A stretch of 64,000 bases of DNA from Liolophura sinensis. Its lineage: Eukaryota; Mollusca; Polyplacophora; Chitonida; Chitonidae. Position numbers and translations under genes: made by a program. The first letter of the stretch is position 1, and every line of letters starts with the position of its first letter. Positions 1 to 11,438 of the stretch are shown here, piece by piece. The DNA lies in the NCBI RefSeq assembly GCF_032854445.1, contig NW_027017954.1, positions 186,001-250,000 of the forward strand, read 5' to 3'. The notes under the pieces are model-generated. The model saw only the letters and a list, made by a program, of their open reading frames with translations. It searched no databases and was not told the DNA's origin.

Positions 1-1100
1 ACTGAAAGGTAGCACGCCATTTGGCCATTGGCTGACGATATATAAGTTGCATTGTGAGCGAGAAAATAATATTTTGTTAATTTCCTTTACGGCATATCAT
101 CCCGCACTGGGAGATTTAAAGAAGTTTTTCTTTAAATTTTGGAATGTTTAAAGCCTTACTACCTGTTCTCTTTGCGTCTCTGTATAGAAACATTCTTAGT
201 TTCTTTTAGTTCATTGGTATCGTTCAATAAGAACATTATGGACGTCAATGACGGCGATACTTTGTGCTCGGGGATTGTCTCATCGATGTTAGGTGGTCAT
301 TAGTTACATTAGGTATTGGGTATTCTTGACAACAGGTTAATGCACGTGTTATCCTAGGCGATGATGCAGCCGGCCGCCACTAACCCTCTACTCCCACACC
401 ACCACATGGTTGTCTTTACTAGGTGCCAAAAGTACTCTTTCACAAAGTATATATGTTTTGATTGGGATTGTTTAGAATCCGTCCGTCGAAACCGGCACTC
501 AACCAGCCGTCAAACAATAAGGTTTTTCCAGGTCACGATGTGTACCACACACAACCTAAGAACTAAGAAATTATATAAAGTACGCAATATAATAGGAAAT
601 AAGGCGCAATCATGCAAAGATAAACAGTCAACAGTTTTCACTGATGTTCGAAAGACGCAAGGTATGCCGTAGGCGACTGAGTGAAATCAGTGTTCAAGTC
701 ATGTACCATGCTAGAAAATCAGTTGTCAATTAAAGATATGTATCTCAGGTGCACTTTTATTGCAACTGTTCATATATCCAAATTGGCGATTTAATTCAAC
801 ACGATGAACATATTGCCCCTAGCCCCAGATTAAGCGGAATTAGACACAATCATGAAGCAGAGCGCCAGATACGCCGGACGCTCTGCCCATATTTTAATAC
901 TTACAAGAGAATTATACTCTTTGCAAAACTTAAGAAACCTGAAGTCAAGGGGTTTGATGGAATACCATTGACGCACTAGTTTTTGCAATAATTTGTGACG
1001 TTTATTCAGGGCAAAACAGAGGACATTATTTTAAAAAAAAAGGATAACCAAAAAGAACACAATATAAAAGGAGACAACATAGTCGACAATATACATGACG
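1..1100. other. Non-coding stretch with a dispersed-repeat fragment
   Basis: No supportable gene is seen. About 595-660 (GCGCAATCATGCAAAGATAA, CAGTCAACAGTTTTCA) resembles 43,290-43,355, so it is a dispersed repeat. Its 103-codon open frame is not convincing. Confidence 0.5.
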
Positions 1101-1111
1101 CTCCCTCGGTA

Positions 1112-1350
1112 TGATTTGGGGGTCTCCGCGGCGCAGGTGCGTAACGGGCCAGCTCAATGGAAGGACCCAAGAGCCTGTCACTAATGAGGTCTTTTCTCCG
1201 GTCGTACGTGGGAAGGTTTCTCAGCAACCTGCGATTGGTCGTTGGTTTCCCCCGGGCTCTGCCGGGTTTCCTGCTAAAATAATGTTGTTCGCCATCGTAT
1301 AAGTGAAGTATTCTTGAGTACGGCGTAAAACACAGATCAAATAAATAAAT
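1112..1350 (+). repeat. SINE-A copy
   Basis: The diverged copy has the family's body (GTACGTGGGAAGG, CCCCCGGGCTCTGCC) and tail (GAGTACGGCGTAAAACAC ... AAATAAATAAAT). Confidence 0.8.
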
Positions 1351-1567
1351 GAGATCAGTGTGATTTCCACGTATAAACTTGTCCGGGGATATACATTGTC
1401 TAGGTAAAGAGCCAACTGACTCATACTCGACTGTGTGTGTGGGATGGGAGTGGGGGGGGGGGGAGAGGGAGACTTCTCAGTGTGAGTGTTAAGTTTACAC
1501 AGCACTACTGTAACTGTTGCTGACATTCCCTCAGAACAATCAGTGATTTATAAACCATGCTGTGCAC

Positions 1568-1727
1568 CGGCCCCGATAGCACAGTTGGTAGAGCGCCACT
1601 TGGCGTTCAGCATGAAGGAGTAGTGCAACGTCTGGTTGACTCGTGTCAGTATAATGGCTCGGGTGGGGCGGGTGACTGAAAAATTGTTTAGAACGACGTT
1701 AAACGCCAATCACCCACTCTCTCACCA
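1568..1727 (+). repeat. SINE-B copy, internally deleted
   Basis: The tRNA-like head CCGGCCCCGATAGCACAGTT is joined to GGCGTTCAGCATGAAGGAG and the CACCCACTCTCTCACC tail. The middle is missing compared with 37,880-38,250. Confidence 0.75.
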
Positions 1728-1729
1728 TG

Positions 1730-3284
1730 CTGTGCAGAGTGGATATTTGCAGCATTCAGTTCTCATTGTAGCACTTTATGGACAAACAATACGTCCCAAC
1801 CAGTATATACGTGTACATCTTCGGCACAAATCTTAACTTGCCCTAGATAAAAGATCGTGGTAATATATGGTTTTTTGCAAAGGCCAGGTAGTTCTCCCAT
1901 TGCTGGAATCAAAAGAGTTAGGCGATTGACTGGACGATTGAAAGACCTCTAGATAGACCGAGTTGTTAGCTCATTTGACAAATGTACACCGACACAGAAG
2001 AGGAAGTATAACCGTCTACTATAGCTGTTCTGTGTGATATATCACCATCAAACATACACAATCTTTAACTGGTATGTTTACAGAGTGGGTTTACGTGCTA
2101 AAGAAATACACAGATCCACTTTATACATGTGGTTATTGTAACATAATCCACTGAAGATAAGGTCTGCTCACGAACTACTATCCATTTGTCGCACACAGTG
2201 TCATAAAGCTTTAGAGAGGCTCAACTAAGCGCGGATCACATCTAAACCTTGCGTGATATGGCTTAGGATGTAAACAACGATCGTCGCTACTATTTAGTAC
2301 TGCAAATTGCCTTTCCTTACATTTTTAACCTCAGAAGTGTCCCAAGTTGGCCTAATCGGTCAACAAAAGACTGTTCTGGTTTTACACTCTACGCTGTACG
2401 TCTATCACACTGTCTTCACTGCTCTGGTTTTACTCTCCATGCTGTACATCTATCACACTGTCTTCACTGCTCTGGTTTTACTCTCTATGCTGTACGTCTA
2501 ACACACTGTCTTCACTGCTCTGGTTTTACTCTCATTGCTGTACGCCTATCACACTGTCGTCGCTGCTCTGGTTTTCCTCTCTATGATGTACGTTTTTAAT
2601 TACATTGTATTCCTGCATAAATCAGGATTCTGCTGATGGACTAAGCATCCCCGAGGCATGCTTCCTTTCCATTGTTTTAATGTGATTGTATGTTAAATGT
2701 GATGACAACACAATATTTTGAGTATTTCTAGACCACTGACGTCTAATAAACAGCAATTAACATCAATGCGGTATCCACATTGTCCATGCCGATTTTTTAT
2801 TACGGTTCTGTGAATATTATTTTTATATTAAGAAACTTTAGTCGACTTTCTGAAACAACCCTAATAACAATAAAGGTTAGAAGACATCCACGTTAGCACT
2901 AAAACAGAAAAAAATGTAAAACTGGTCAACCGGAAAAAAATTTATCACTGACGTTGCGGCTTTGAGCTTGATACTTCTTTGATCCTCCTTGATCGCCATA
3001 GCCGGAACGCAGATGGTATATAGCGCGTAACATAGGTTGCATCGTAGAAATTGTTGTTATCATTGGTGTAAGACTCTAATTTCAAGACTGATTATCGGAC
3101 AAACCTCTGATCACTTACCATACAACAGCGTTAAAACAGCAGTCCCAATTGAAATATGTAAAGAAAAACAGATATACAAACGGTAAATTGAGCTGGTAAC
3201 ATCCAAAGGAGTGGCAGTCATCACTTTCTTGATTGTGCATGTGAAGTTGTCGAGATTTTAAACAGTTACATTCTGAACGTAACC
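1730..3284. other. Non-coding stretch
   Basis: Apart from the tandem repeat at 2,375 I see no gene, RNA or well-defined element. Confidence 0.4.
2375..2600 (+). repeat. Tandem repeat, ~46-49-bp unit
   Basis: Four to five copies of CTGGTTTTACTCTCCATGCT, GTACATCTATCACACTGTCT and TCACTG are present. Single related copies occur at about 6,820-6,880, 13,290-13,340 and 51,240-51,300, so this is a dispersed family that expanded locally. Confidence 0.85.
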
Positions 3285-4497
3285 GTTATCACAGCCCGCA
3301 ATAATCGTTACCCCAACCTACAGTAATAGTTACCCAACCCACAATAATCGCCACCACAACCCACGGAAATCGTTACTCCACTCGAATTAATTGTTACCTC
3401 AACCAAAGTAACAGTTACCCAACCCGTAATAGTCGTTATCACAACCGCAATAATCGTTACCCTAACTCGCAAAAATCCCTACCCTCAACCCACAGTAATC
3501 GTTACTCAACCCGCAATAATCACTACCCAACCCACAGTAATAGTTATCCAACCCACGGTAATAGTTATCCAACCCATAGTTATAGTTACCCCAACCCATA
3601 GTAATAGTTACCCCAACCCATAGTAATAGTTACCCAACCCACAGTAATAGTTACCCAACCCATGGTTACAGTTACCCCATCCCATAGTAATAGTTACCCA
3701 ACCCACAGTAATAGTTACCCAACCCATGGTTACAGTTACCCCATCCCATAGTAATAGTTACCCAACCCACAGTAATAGTTATCCAACACACGGTAATAGT
3801 TACCCAACCCATAGCTATAGTTACCCCAACCCATAGTAATAGTTACCCCAACCCATAGTAATAGTTACCCAACACATAGTTATAGTCACCCCATCCCATA
3901 GTAATAGTTACCCCAACCCATAGTAATAGTTACCCCAACCCATGGTAATAGTTACCCTCAACCCACAGTAATAGTTACCCAACCCGCAATAATCGCTACC
4001 AAACCCACAGTAATAGTTACCCAACCCACAGTAATAGTTACCCAACCCACGGTAATAGTTACCCAACGCACAGTAATAGTTACACCAACCCATAGTAATA
4101 GTTACCCAACCCACAGTAATAGTTACCCAACACATGGTTACAGTTACCCCATCCCAAAGTAATAGTTACCCCAACCCATAGTAATAGTTACCCAACAAGC
4201 AGTAATCATTATCACAACCCGTAGGAATAGTTACCCAACTCACCGTAATCGTTATTACAACCCACGGTAATAGTTACCCCAACTCCCAATAATCGTTGCC
4301 ACAGTAATTGTTAACCCAACCCACAGTAATAGTTACCCAACCCGAAATAATCGCAATCACAACCTATGGTAATAGTTACCCCAACTAATAATAATCGTTA
4401 TCACATCCCACAATGATCGTTACCCCAACCCCCGGTGATCGTTTCCCCAACCCGCAGTAACCGTTACCCCAACCCACAATAATCGCTACCGCAACTC
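3285..4497 (+). repeat. Large minisatellite, ~20-22-bp unit
   Basis: Some 55 or so units of the form AACCCATAGTAATAGTTACC are present, with variants CACAGTAATAG, CGCAATAATCG and CACGGTAATAG. The middle (about 3,540-4,140) is most homogeneous and the flanks more diverged, as expected for a slippage-driven array. No adjacent exon was found. Confidence 0.95.
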
Positions 4498-4893
4498 AAA
4501 AGAACTCACACTGTGTCCTAATTGTACACGTATGAATATAGTGCTGCCGAATACGTTTTTGTAAAATTTGATGTGATTCTTACCAAATCTTCTTGATAAC
4601 TTAATTACACGGTGAGTTGTTTAGTGTTCCATCTTTTGTTTAGAGTTTAACATTGCTTTATGTAAACCTTGTGTGTTTACTGTGTGGATTCCCATACCAT
4701 TTAAAATCAAACGGCGCTAAACAGCAAATTAAAACAGGTTGTAAATAGGGGGTCGAGGTTTATTCCCGTCTCGCCTAATTTTTGAACTGGCCTAACTGGG
4801 GGATGGGACCTTCTTCGCACCACCGCGCGTTACTCAACATATCTACACCTTGCATGCTTTTGTGGAGGGCTGAACGATGTTTGAATTGAGACT

Positions 4894-5206
4894 ATGGCAG
4901 AGGCAAACGTCACTGAAGCAGCATTAAACCTGGCCGATTGCGTCACTCAAACTTGATTTGAAGGCCATTTTCTACCCCTTGTCAGGAATCAACACAGAAA
5001 CGATGGACCTAGAAAAACAAATAAATTGGAGGGATGGCACAGAAAACAGAACGGTGGTGATGAAGGCCCATCCAAACGTCTTTGAGACTACACTGACTCT
5101 GAGAAAAAAACAGGCTTTAAACGAGATAAGGATACTACAGCTCGAGAGTGGCGCCCATCGTCCCTTGAAAAGGAGAAAGTATCGAAATATTGATGATCCT
5201 CCTTGA
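4894..5206 (+). pseudogene. Small intronless open frame with a frameshift, unidentified
   Basis: An ATG at 4,894 opens MAEANVTEAALNLADCVT and hits TGA at 4,954. One frame over, from about 4,949, the reading continues KLDLKAIFYPLSG and runs to TGA at 5,204-5,206, ending RPLKRRKYRNIDDPP. Composition and a natural junction suggest one ~103-residue protein with a single-base insertion. I do not recognise the family. An AATAAA follows near 5,357. It may be a retrocopy, a real small gene with a sequencing error, or the last exon of a gene. Confidence 0.45.
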
Positions 5207-5396
5207 CCAGAGCTCTGACCAGTGATCTGAAAACACCCATCCAGATTGCAGATGCAGCGTCATACTTGAAAAAAGCCTTATAATACGTCACTGTATACAT
5301 ATATAAGAATAATTTATCGAAAACTTGTTCTATTCTTTACGCTGTATGTGACTTGTAAATAAACTTGTAAATAATAGACATACCTTTCATACTTGT

Positions 5397-5450
5397 GTTC
5401 TGCTAATTGTGTTCTGCTAATTGTGTTCTGCTAATTGTGTTCTGCTAAAT
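5397..5450 (+). repeat. Short tandem repeat, 16-17 bp
   Basis: Four consecutive copies of TGTGTTCTGCTAAT are present. Confidence 0.9.
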
Positions 5451-5559
5451 AGCACATGTGTGTCATATGTGTAACCCTTGTGTTAATTTCACTGATACCT
5501 GGTATTCGTATTTCGCCAAATCGATTTTAGGTAGTCGTATTACAAAGTAGGCGAAACGC

Positions 5560-6450
5560 AAAGACACCTGGTCCCAGTACCTAGTGATCCCTGCTATGAG
5601 CGACTATTAAAGGGTCAACAATGTGTATCGCATATAATCCGCTCTATCAACAACGGCTTTCCATTCGTCCTGCTGGAGGGCGAATCCCAATGTGGGGTGT
5701 CTTGGGTCTGTCTCGCTGCTTGCCGTCATTTTTGTTAAGACCGGTTGATATTTTCTTATTTCTAACGCACCAGGGAACTATTTAAACGTATTCAAAATCT
5801 TCTAAAAACACTCTCGTATTACATAAGGGCAAATGCATCATTCTCGCCATTAGCTGAGTGATGCCTTAAATATTGTAAGTTAAATGACACACATTTAACA
5901 TGGTCTTAAATGAGATCCTGGGGTCTAATTTTAAGTCAGTGTGGAACTTACTAAACATATTGGATTGATTTGATTTTTGATTTATTTGATTTTTTGATAT
6001 ATTTATTTATTTGATGTGTGTTTTACGCCGTATTCAAGAATATTTCACTTATACGACGGCGACCAGCATTATGCTGAGAGGAAACCGGGCAGAGCCCTAG
6101 GAAATGCCCATACCATCCGCAGGTTGACGACAGACCTTCCCACGTACGGGTCGGAGAGGAAGTCAGCATGAGCTGGACTTGAACCCACAGCAATCGGAGG
6201 GGTGCATTTGATTTTTTGATATATTGCAATATGAAGGTTTATACTGTATATACAATCGCGCCACTTAAACTGTGAAGAGGCGTATATCTGAAATAAGATG
6301 TAGATAGTCCCGTACCATGTTAACTAAATGGGCAACTTACACGCCATATGGCTATTTGGTACGCATTCGTATTAGGCTGGACTCGCAATTGTTGCATCAG
6401 TAACTATGATGTAGGTACTGAACGTTCTGTTCATATTTACCCTCAGTCGG
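5560..6450 (+). other. Segment duplicated at 53,870-54,490
   Basis: Collinear patches (CCAGGGAACTATTTAAACG / CAGGGAACTATCTAAATG, ATGGTCTTAAATGAGATC / ATGGACTTAAATGAGAGC, GCTATTTGGTACGCATTCG / GCTATTTGGTGCGCATGCG) show an old duplication. Each copy lies upstream of an EGF exon (8,153 and 55,075), so it could mark the 5' flank or first intron of each receptor gene. Only the first copy holds the SINE-A at 6,000. Confidence 0.65.
6000..6206 (-). repeat. SINE-A copy
   Basis: The copy is in reverse orientation: ATTTATTTATTTGATG, TTACGCCGTATTCAAG, then GGAAACCGGGCAGAGCCC and AGCTGGACTTGAACCC. The head is truncated. Confidence 0.88.
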
Positions 6451-8150
6451 AGTATTATAATCGCTGTAAAATTGTATAAGAAAATATATTAAATTACATG
6501 ACTTGTATGTATGTTTAGAAGAGAAACCTTAGGAATGGGAACAGGAGTTTTGTTTAGAAAGGAATACTGTTTTGAACACCAGAAAGCGCATATTCGGTTG
6601 GTGAGAGAACACCATGTCCACTTCGGTTCATTTGCTGGCAAATACCTCTATCTTGAATGGCAGCAGAACACTGCACTATTCTTTCAGAAATATATATGTT
6701 TGCCGACATTTTCAAGTAAATGTCCACCGAAATGAGCATGCACAATAAAGAATAGAGAAAAGATAATAGCTGAGTCTTCTGACAACAGGCCGTATTTCAC
6801 CGGTTACATGAGGCCAATTGCCAACTATCACAATGTCATCGGTGCTCTGGTTTCACTCTCTACGTTATAATCTATTGTATTTAATTGAGTTTGAGTCCTT
6901 TATATTTAACTGAGTTTGGTGACTACGATGATAATTTTGAAGGCAATCTAGTTTTACTTTCCATGCTGATGTCCTTTGTATGGCACAAACCAGGGTTCTG
7001 TTGGTAAACTTAGTCCCAATTTTTTGTTTTTTTTGGCATTGTTTATATGTAAACGCCGATGACATGTGACGACACAGCACATCAAGTAATTGTTGATCAG
7101 TGATCTTCCTCACATTGCATTTAACATCAAGCACAGCCTTTTTAGACCCAGTTTTGCTTAAACCATTTTGTTACTACATTTTGAGAGTTTGTTGTTGTTA
7201 AAAGACTTACCTGAACCCTTACAATAATTTCCTTTGTATTCAAGACCTGCAAAACTTTCAACGTTCTATTGGTGGATTATTTATTAACGAGATCTGTTCC
7301 GTCTGTCCTGTTTTCATGTAGATGTCTATTAAGTGTGGACATCATTTTTAGCAACTCTCGACTAGTGATGGGTAAATAATAATAATTTGCAATTTTCCAT
7401 GTCCCAGAGAAAACATATCATGATATAATTGAATTTAATGAGTAAGAAAAGGATTTGAACCTGCCCATCGGATGTGTTTTACAACAGTACTAATTTCCTA
7501 TTTCCAGTCGAACGTTGAAGGACTTGCAGCAGCCTATGGATAGTCGTGGGTTTTCCACAGACTCCACCATAATACCGCCTGCCGTCGCATCAGTTAGTGT
7601 GGTGTAAAACACCAATCAAATAAATATGAACAACACTATCACAGTTTTACGCACTGTTAACCATATCAAACAATCTGAACCAAGCAGAATCGTGGGCAAT
7701 GCCGGCCTTCAGTTTTACACATTTACCTCCAAGGACTGTGTTCGTTTTGCAAGAGCATATCAACGTTTCTCACAATCAGAATAAAAAGGGTTAATAAGCA
7801 GTGAACGAATATAGGATGTGAGTCGTTTTGCCTGTCAGTCTTCGAATTTTTACCTACTGTCCATGTAAAAATATCATCGCTGGTAACCTTAATATTGCAA
7901 CACAGAATGAGTCTGCTTGTGAGGAGTACGAAACTCAGATGGCCGAGAAGTATAAATATAAGGGCTAATAAAAACTATTATCCTGTGTTCGAGACAATGT
8001 GAATTATCGCCAAATTCATGTAGTAACATCGTATTTTAGGCTGTAGGTATGTCTGTTACTGTGACCCGCGTTTTACCCGGCCAATTAACAGTGCAATTAG
8101 GACAGTGTGACTGACGCTCCTTGTAATTGTGCTGTGTATGTTATAGTTTC
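6210..8150. other. Gap before the first recognised exon
   Basis: I find no signal-peptide exon or promoter. The stretch holds a relative of the 2,375 repeat (6,790-7,130) and a SINE-A tail at 7,526. Confidence 0.4.
7526..7627 (+). repeat. SINE-A 3' fragment
   Basis: ATGGATAGTCGTGGGTTTTC and GTAAAACACCAATCAAATAA mark the 3' half of the family. Confidence 0.75.
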
Positions 8151-8152
8151 AG

Positions 8153-8287
8153 CTGTGTGCTCCAACGGTACATACGGACCAGACTGTAAATACGACTGTC
8201 AATGTAATACTAGTGTGACCTGTGACCCTCAGAATGGTTGTGGAGGGAACTGCGCTGCAGGTTGGGACGGACCCACGTGTCAAAGGC
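8153..8287 (+). CDS. Gene 1 exon: EGF-like module 1
   Basis: This phase 1-1 exon of 44 full codons is bounded by TTTCAG and GGC|GTAAGT. It reads a cysteine-rich module beginning VCSNGTYGPDC, with eight cysteines in the spacing of MEGF/Draper or laminin-type EGF repeats and an aromatic CAAGWDGPTC ending. It is the first ectodomain exon I could recognise; nothing convincing precedes it. The module probably serves in adhesion or ligand binding (inference from family). Confidence 0.8.
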
Positions 8288-8666
8288 GTAAGTAGTCAAT
8301 GGGCTTTAACTGCATATTTTGCCAGTATTATAAACGGTCACCAGCAAAAACTCAGCAGCGAACGCACATTCTACTCCTGCCTCATCTCACTGAATATGCG
8401 CAAGACAATAGGATCCACTGTCACCAGTGTTGGCTTCATGTGGTGTATGTCTGCCTGAAAGCTTTGTGGTTTTTATCAGAAAGAACTATCAGAAAAGAAA
8501 CCATGATTAAGAACATTCCATCTTTCATATAAATAATAACGTATTTATTTATTTCAGTGGTGTTTTATTTCATTTTTACGACGGCAACCAGCTTGGTTTA
8601 CTTGTTTGGCAGCTATATATATCCACATCCACGACAAGATTATCATGAATAGCTTGATGCTTATAG

Positions 8667-8876
8667 GAAATGTCGCTCTGGGGAAAAAAACATTTCAATC
8701 GTCAAACTTCAACGGACATAAATCTGAGCTGGCTGTTGACGGTATACTGGGACATTCAAACGTGGGTACACCTTGTACGCACACAAGGAGGACACCAAGT
8801 CCAGCTTCCTGGAGAGTAACACTTGACGCCGTGTACTGGATTAACAACTTCACCATATACAACAGAGAAGAAGGCT
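8667..8876 (+). CDS. Gene 1 exon: F5/8C (fucolectin-type) domain, first half
   Basis: This 210-nt exon (69 codons, phase 1-1) has a CTTATAG acceptor and a GGCT|GTAAG donor. It reads NVALGKKTFQSSNF, then AVDGI, then SWRVTLDAVYWINNFTIYNR. This is the usual first half of an F5/8 type C or fucolectin fold: NxAxGKxxxQSS, the AVDG loop, then W-x-V-D/T-L. The family binds sugars or lipids extracellularly. The second half is on the next exon, 1.3 kb downstream. Confidence 0.8.
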
Positions 8877-9413
8877 GTAAGTAACCATAATTAGTCTGAT
8901 TATTTTCCATGTCTCTGTTTTCTCTGTTTAATTGCACAGCAATAGGCATTTTGTTTTCTTCTACTTTATGCTATTTTCAACGCTTTTAATAATGGGACTG
9001 GCGCAACACTTTGCAAAGAGAACGAAACAAGTTACCTCTGCAGTGTAGAGATTTCTGTACAAATACCGTATTTGCTTCAGTATTATTCTCTTTTCTCTAC
9101 AAAAAACATAATGTAAACCAGTTGAAAGTTATAAGGAGTAACACTGCCACGGTGTGATTGTCAGACCCTGTACGTTTGCCTCGTATTCGAATACATAGAC
9201 ATTATGGTCGTCATATAAATAAGTGAGGTGCTGAACACTTACAGTGTAAATGAATAAACGCATTTGCCTGTAAGTCACTAGGACAAAAGATGTGCGGGTT
9301 CAAACCTGGCCTTGGGCAGACAATGTGTACATTCCTCTGTTCTGGCAATTCGTTTAATCTTGGTAAAAGTAAGCTTTTGACGACTTTCGTGTCCACCTTT
9401 TAACGTTCGTTGA

Positions 9414-9674
9414 TTTATTTATTTATTTATTTGATTGGTGTTTTACACCGTACTTAAGAATATTTCACTTATACGACGGCGGCCAGCATTGTGGTGGGAG
9501 GAAACCGGGCAGAACCCGAGAGAAACCCACGACCATCCGCAGGTTGCTGACAAATCTTTCCACGTACGACCAGAGAGGAAACCACCATGAACTGGACTTG
9601 TACTCACAGCGACCGCTTTGGTAAGAGGCTTCTGGGTCATTACGCTACGCTAGCGCGCTAACCAACTGAGCCAC
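9414..9674 (-). repeat. SINE-A, full length, with target duplication
   Basis: The complete element runs from the AAAT-type tail to the tRNA-like head (GCTAGCGCGCTAACCAACTG, reverse of the A-box region). It is flanked by AACGTTCGTTGA (9,402) and AACGTTTGTTGA (9,675), an 11/12 match, a clear retroposition signature. It lies in the intron inside the F5/8C domain. Confidence 0.92.
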
Positions 9675-10187
9675 AACGTTTGTTGAAGATCACTTGTCTA
9701 ACATGTTCGTCAGTAACTTGCCAAAGGTTCGTGGTTTCTCCCGTGCAATCCGTTTTCTTCAACGCAAGACCTGATCTCCATTGTGCGAGTGTAATATTCC
9801 TGAACACGCGCTTACGCAACATTCAGATAAATGACAAAATGTTTATATATAATAAGCAAAAGCTGCTATTCAGTATTTAATTTGAGAGATAAACGTTTCA
9901 AATTATTTATTGGTCGCTATAATATTATACATCGAGTGTTTTCAAAACGATGTCAGCATATACGTGGTTGGTGGAATGATACGCGTTATGCAATAGAGGT
10001 ATGCAGCTCGTAACCATTATTTTCGTGTGTTGGAATCTTACCTTTTGATTTTTCACCAAAGAGTGTTTTCTTCCTCACAGAAGACTGACAAAAATTCCGT
10101 TGTGTTACGAGAATTTAGCTGAGCAGAATAATTAGAGGAATTCCTTTTATTATAACACATGAATGTATAGCTTTATGTTCTTTACAG

Positions 10188-10395
10188 TGGGACGTCGACT
10201 CAGCGGCTTCACTTTGTATGTGGGGAAACTCCTCCCAGGCTTACAAGACCTGTTATAATGACACTACAAACTATTCCAAGACCCCCGGGGCCATCGTATC
10301 CGGACACTGTACGGGAGGACCGGTGTCAGGAGACACCGTCAGGATAACATCACGGCCAGACGAACCGCTAACACTTTGTGAAGTTCTCATCTACG
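10188..10395 (+). CDS. Gene 1 exon: F5/8C domain, second half, with a 1-nt frameshift
   Basis: After a TTTACAG acceptor the exon reads RLSGFTLYVG in the phase set by the previous exon. At the G run 10,222-10,225 the domain continues one frame over (NSSQAYKTCYND, then the end LTLCEVLIYG). The exon is 208 nt, but a phase 1-1 exon here should be 207 nt, so both alignment and phase arithmetic point to one extra G. Read literally, the frame stops within about 15 codons. This is either a real inactivating indel or a homopolymer error. Confidence 0.75.
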
Positions 10396-10631
10396 GTACG
10401 TTTATGGATCGTGTCCTAATTTGCATACTTTGCTGTCTCTCATGTTCGTGTTCGTTACGAATTCGTTTGAATAGTTCCTTAACTTAATCATCCCACACTG
10501 CATATATGGGGTAGATGTATAATTTATTTGTATACATTTATTTGTATATCTGGTTGATGTACATTTATTTGTATAATCTGCTTGTCGATAGCAAAGTATA
10601 TCACGTGATGAAGTGAAAAGCTCCCTCCAGT

Positions 10632-10706
10632 CCGCTGTCAGGAGACCACGTCAGGATAACATCACAACCAGGTGTACCGCTAACATTTTGTGAAGTGTTG
10701 CATCTA
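10632..10706 (+). pseudogene. Decayed partial copy of the F5/8C exon 3' end
   Basis: The run GTCAGGAGACCACGTCAGG, followed by ACCGCTAACATTTTGTGAAG, closely repeats the 3' half of the exon ending at 10,395. The copy lacks the exon's final codons and donor. It lies about 240 bp downstream in the same intron. Confidence 0.7.
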
Positions 10707-10892
10707 TATATGGTTGGGGTTTTAGGTTGTTCTTAACAATTTTTAAGTCATATTTACGACGAGGAATCATTAGGTGTGTGTGTACATATACTCGTACTGT
10801 GTTTGTACACAACACACATGACACCCTCACCAAATCACAATATACTGACACCGGGCAGACCACTAATATTTCTTTGCCCTAACCTCTCAGTG

Positions 10893-10960
10893 CTGAGCGC
10901 CAAGAGGGCAGCAACAAGTATCATTTTTAAAGTCTTTGGTATGACCATGTCAGGTTTGCC
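10893..10960 (-). repeat. SINE-B fragment
   Basis: The stretch resembles the 'GCTGAACGCCAAGCAAGGAAG' region and 'GGTCTTAGGTGTGA' of the SINE-B family in reverse orientation. It is short and diverged, so the ends are uncertain. Confidence 0.4.
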
Positions 10961-10992
10961 TCGTGAAGTGCTTATCTACGGTACAATGACGG
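10950..10992 (+). pseudogene. Second decayed copy of the F5/8C exon end plus donor
   Basis: CGTGAAGTGCTTATCTACGG followed by TACAATGACGGATC mirrors the exon end GTGAAGTTCTCATCTACG and its intronic GTACGTTTATGGATC. The exon-donor boundary is therefore duplicated here, about 590 bp downstream of the original. Confidence 0.6.
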
Positions 10993-11342
10993 ATCTGTGA
11001 TAACAGCCTGTCAGCATGTAACTTAATATGGCACAGTTGTACACAGTTAGGTGAGACAAAGACCGTCACACCGAGGAGTTTCTTATAACGGCTTCAAAAT
11101 TCCGTCCAAATCTCTACGTGAGGGAACAGAAAACTATATTCAGTATGAACAGAAAACTATGTGTATCAACCCATTGTACTACACACAGGCGTTATTGATG
11201 TTATGTGGGTGTTAAATATGTATAGACAATACATAGCTGAAATGTTTAGAAGGAAGGATGAGTTTGTTAGAAATTTAGTCTCAACCAGTGACGATTTGTG
11301 GCAACTAGGATAAACGTTTCAAATTAATTATACTCCTGACAG

Positions 11343-11438
11343 TGTGTCGCTGGATCGGGTATGGTGAAATGTGTGGACAACAATGTAATACAACGACAGC
11401 ATGTTCCAAATGTGACGTCACAGGGACACGATGTACAG
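11343..11438 (+). CDS. Gene 1 exon: short EGF-like module 2
   Basis: This 96-nt phase 1-1 exon (31 codons) lies between a CTGACAG acceptor and an ACAG|GTAAAA donor. It reads a module with YGEMCGQQC and ACSKCDVTGTRC. It is shorter than the other EGF exons here and has six cysteines, so it is a truncated or minimal EGF repeat. The phase matches its neighbours. Confidence 0.65.

Noticed and set aside
361-672. 103-codon plus-strand frame
   Set aside because: The composition is not coding-like, there is no domain, and part is a dispersed repeat shared with 43.3 kb.
3908-4135. Minus-strand 75-codon frame rich in GLGNYYCG repeats
   Set aside because: It is the translation of a 21-bp minisatellite; the unit is nearly divisible by three, so a frame stays open by chance.
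9411-9676. Possible tRNA gene at the SINE head
   Set aside because: The A-box and B-box-like blocks belong to the SINE-A head; the sequence continues into the SINE body and no intact cloverleaf with a terminator is present. The same holds for the heads at 32,988, 36,873, 37,880 and 47,876.
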